A stretch of 46,782 bases of DNA from Acetobacteraceae bacterium (GTDB lineage: Bacteria > Pseudomonadota > Alphaproteobacteria > Acetobacterales > Acetobacteraceae). The stretch is from positions 1 to 46,782 of the forward strand of contig JAIEOO010000065.1 in the NCBI GenBank assembly GCA_019750475.1, in the 5' to 3' direction. The position numbers and the translations under genes are program-made. Shown here one piece after another: positions 45,536 through 46,782 of this stretch; positions within the stretch are counted from its first letter, which is position 1, and each line of letters opens with the position of its first letter. The notes under the pieces are model-generated. The model was not told where the DNA came from. It saw nothing but the letters and a program-made list of their open reading frames with translations, and did no database searches.

Positions 45536-46147
45536 TCACGGAGACGCGGCGATCCGGGCGAGCGCCGCGCGGTCGAGCACGCGAACCACGCCGCGCGCGA
45601 GCGCCACATGCCCCGCCCGCGCCAGCACGCCGAGGCGGCGGCTGACCACCTCCCGCGCCGAGCCGATCTCGGCCGCGATGGCGTCGTGCGTGGCCGGCAG
45701 CTCCGGCCCGCGCCGCAGCAGCAAGGCGGCGAGCCACGCATCCACCGGGCGGAAGGAGAGCTCCTCGATGCGGCGGATCACGTCGGCGAGGCGGGCGCCG
45801 AAGGCTTCCAGGACACGGGCGCGGAAGCCCGCGTCCTCGTCCACGAGCCGGCGGAAGGCCGCGGGGATCAGCAGCGCGCCCTCCGCCGCCGCCTCCACCA
45901 CGCCCTCCGCGCTGTGCGGCTCGTCGGAGAAGAGGCAGGCGACGGAGAGGGCGCAGCTGCCGCCCGGGCCGACGCGGTAGAGCAACAGGCTGTGCCCGTC
46001 CGCGGTGACGAGGTCCACGCGGATCGAGCCGCGGCGCAGCAGCACGAAACCCGGGCAGGAATCACCCGGGCGGAACAGGACGGTGCCGGCGGGGGCGGCG
46101 AAGGGCCGGGCGGGAGGCTCTCCACCCGCCCAGCATGCGCCGCTCAG
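45536..46147 (-). CDS. Crp/Fnr family regulator, start uncertain
   Basis: About 203 residues. The cNMP-like barrel is present from 'FAAPAGTVLFRPGDSCPGFVLLRRGSIRVDL' and the C-terminal winged helix is 'PATHDAIAAEIGSAREVVSRRLGVLARAGHV'. No FNR iron-sulfur cysteine set is seen. The frame has no ATG, GTG or TTG between the barrel and the porin gene; the only near-cognate codon is CTG at 46147, whose TG is shared with the porin TGA stop. The true start may be CTG by coupling, or an internal GTG giving a shortened barrel. It may control the DUF2892 gene downstream. Confidence 0.75.
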   Translation of the reverse strand: MSGACWAGGEPPARPFAAPAGTVLFRPGDSCPGFVLLRRGSIRVDLVTADGHSLLLYRVGPGGSCALSVACLFSDEPHSAEGVVEAAAEGALLIPAAFRRLVDEDAGFRARVLEAFGARLADVIRRIEELSFRPVDAWLAALLLRRGPELPATHDAIAAEIGSAREVVSRRLGVLARAGHVALARGVVRVLDRAALARIAASP

Positions 46148-46782
46148 AACTTGAAGGAAATGGAGCCGAGCGCCCGCGCGCCGCAGATGTCCTGGCCGCG
46201 CCCGCCGATGGGCGCGCAGTCGGCGCGGGCGATGGAGGTCTGGTAGTAGCCGACGCTCGCGGTGACGGTGCCGATGCCGGTGATGGTGAAGTCGCGCGCG
46301 AGGCCGACGGACCACCAGAGGTAGTCGGGCGTGCCGAAGCGCGGGTTGCGCTCGATCCATTGATGGCCGAGGCGGCCCTGGACCGTGAGATCCCAGAGGC
46401 CGGTCTTCCAGTCCGCCCCGCCCTCCAGGTAGATGCCCGTGCCGGAGGAGCCGAAGAAGTTGGGCGAGCCTGCCAGGGTGGCCGAAAGGGTGACGGGTCC
46501 GATCTCGCGCGTCGCCTTGATCACGGCCTCGGCGTAGTTCAGGCGCGGCTGGCCGCCCTGCCGGGTGAAGCCCGGATAGGTGTACCAGATGCCGTAGGCG
46601 TCGAGGTTGAAGCCGGCGAGGGAGAAGCGGTAGCCGCCGAAGACGTCGATCTCCTGCCGGGCGTCGGTGCCGGCGAAGCGGACGTTGGAGACGAAGGCGC
46701 CGACATAGAGCCATTTCACGCCGACCGGAATCGCGATTGGTGCTTCCGGCGCGGGTATGATATGTGATTCATCGGGCTCCGG
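46144..46782 (-). CDS. TorF-family putative porin, 5' end beyond the window
   Basis: Outer-membrane beta-barrel of the TorF/Gcw_chp family. Visible are 'YVGAFVSNVRFAGTDARQEIDVFGGYRF', 'NYAEAVIKATREIGPVTLSATLAGSPNFFG', 'GTGIYLEGGADWKTGLWDLTVQGRLGHQWIE', 'FGTPDYLWWSVGLARDF' and a final strand ending in SFKF with C-terminal Phe, the barrel assembly signal. The frame stays open to base 46782, and the first about 70 residues with signal peptide and first strands seem to lie outside, so the GTG at 46719 is not the real start. It ends at the next regulator gene. Confidence 0.88.
   Translation of the reverse strand, partial: PEPDESHIIPAPEAPIAIPVGVKWLYVGAFVSNVRFAGTDARQEIDVFGGYRFSLAGFNLDAYGIWYTYPGFTRQGGQPRLNYAEAVIKATREIGPVTLSATLAGSPNFFGSSGTGIYLEGGADWKTGLWDLTVQGRLGHQWIERNPRFGTPDYLWWSVGLARDFTITGIGTVTASVGYYQTSIARADCAPIGGRGQDICGARALGSISFKF

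Noticed and set aside
46144-46719. Porin as a complete gene starting at GTG 46719
   Set aside because: The frame remains open to the window edge and the family's signal peptide and first strands are missing, so the gene is cut by the window.

Overview
The window is very GC-rich, densely packed DNA with strong third-position G/C preference. Its gene set (Bug/TctC solute receptor, serralysin-type protease with DUF4214 repeats, TorF porin, GlnK-AmtB, PyrD with a TIGR01459-type HAD phosphatase) suggests an alphaproteobacterium, most likely Acetobacteraceae/Roseomonas-like. That assignment is inference from gene content and style; there is no rRNA or tRNA gene here to anchor it.

Positions 1-9839 are the late half of a podovirus-type prophage in an order close to that of phage T7: capsid (gp10 position), tail tubular A-like (gp11), tail tubular B-like (gp12), a small internal-virion-like protein (gp14 position), tail fibre/spike (gp17), small terminase-like protein (gp18), large terminase (gp19), then a coiled-coil small protein and a SleB-type peptidoglycan hydrolase. 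Portal and scaffold would lie to the left of the window. The large T7 core proteins gp15/gp16, an integrase and a recognisable repressor are not present. Three structured non-coding segments sit at module junctions: a 112-bp tandem repeat with hairpins after the capsid gene, and two long nested inverted-repeat elements (4299-4510 and 8551-8769). The two elements share one geometry, 21-bp perfect arms around a 32-nt spacer, although the arm sequences differ.

Positions 9857-24973 hold host genes: a DUF952 protein, an EamA exporter, the pyrD-HAD pair followed by a lone HicB-like mini-protein, a four-gene ABC importer (receptor, two permeases, ATPase), a hybrid histidine kinase, a membrane protein divergent from an XRE/MmyB-type regulator around a strong palindrome, an AlgH/YqgE protein, a peroxiredoxin convergent with a TlpA-like thioredoxin, argH with a translationally coupled LptM-like lipoprotein, and a DUF1232 membrane protein.

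Positions 24990-33625 look like a scavenging region: an aminotransferase downstream of a peptide-type ABC receptor, a penicillin-acylase-family hydrolase, a TctC-type receptor and a secreted RTX metalloprotease. No type I secretion genes or dedicated permeases are visible beside them.

Positions 33768-46782 hold lepA, a PIN/AbrB toxin-antitoxin pair, a glutathione transferase, a YtcJ-like amidohydrolase divergent from a Crp/Fnr regulator, an MFS transporter, a histidine phosphatase, a UbiH-type hydroxylase, and glnK-amtB behind a clear sigma-54-type promoter and ending in an intrinsic terminator. A small DUF2892 protein, a second Crp/Fnr regulator and a TorF-family porin that runs off the right edge complete the window.
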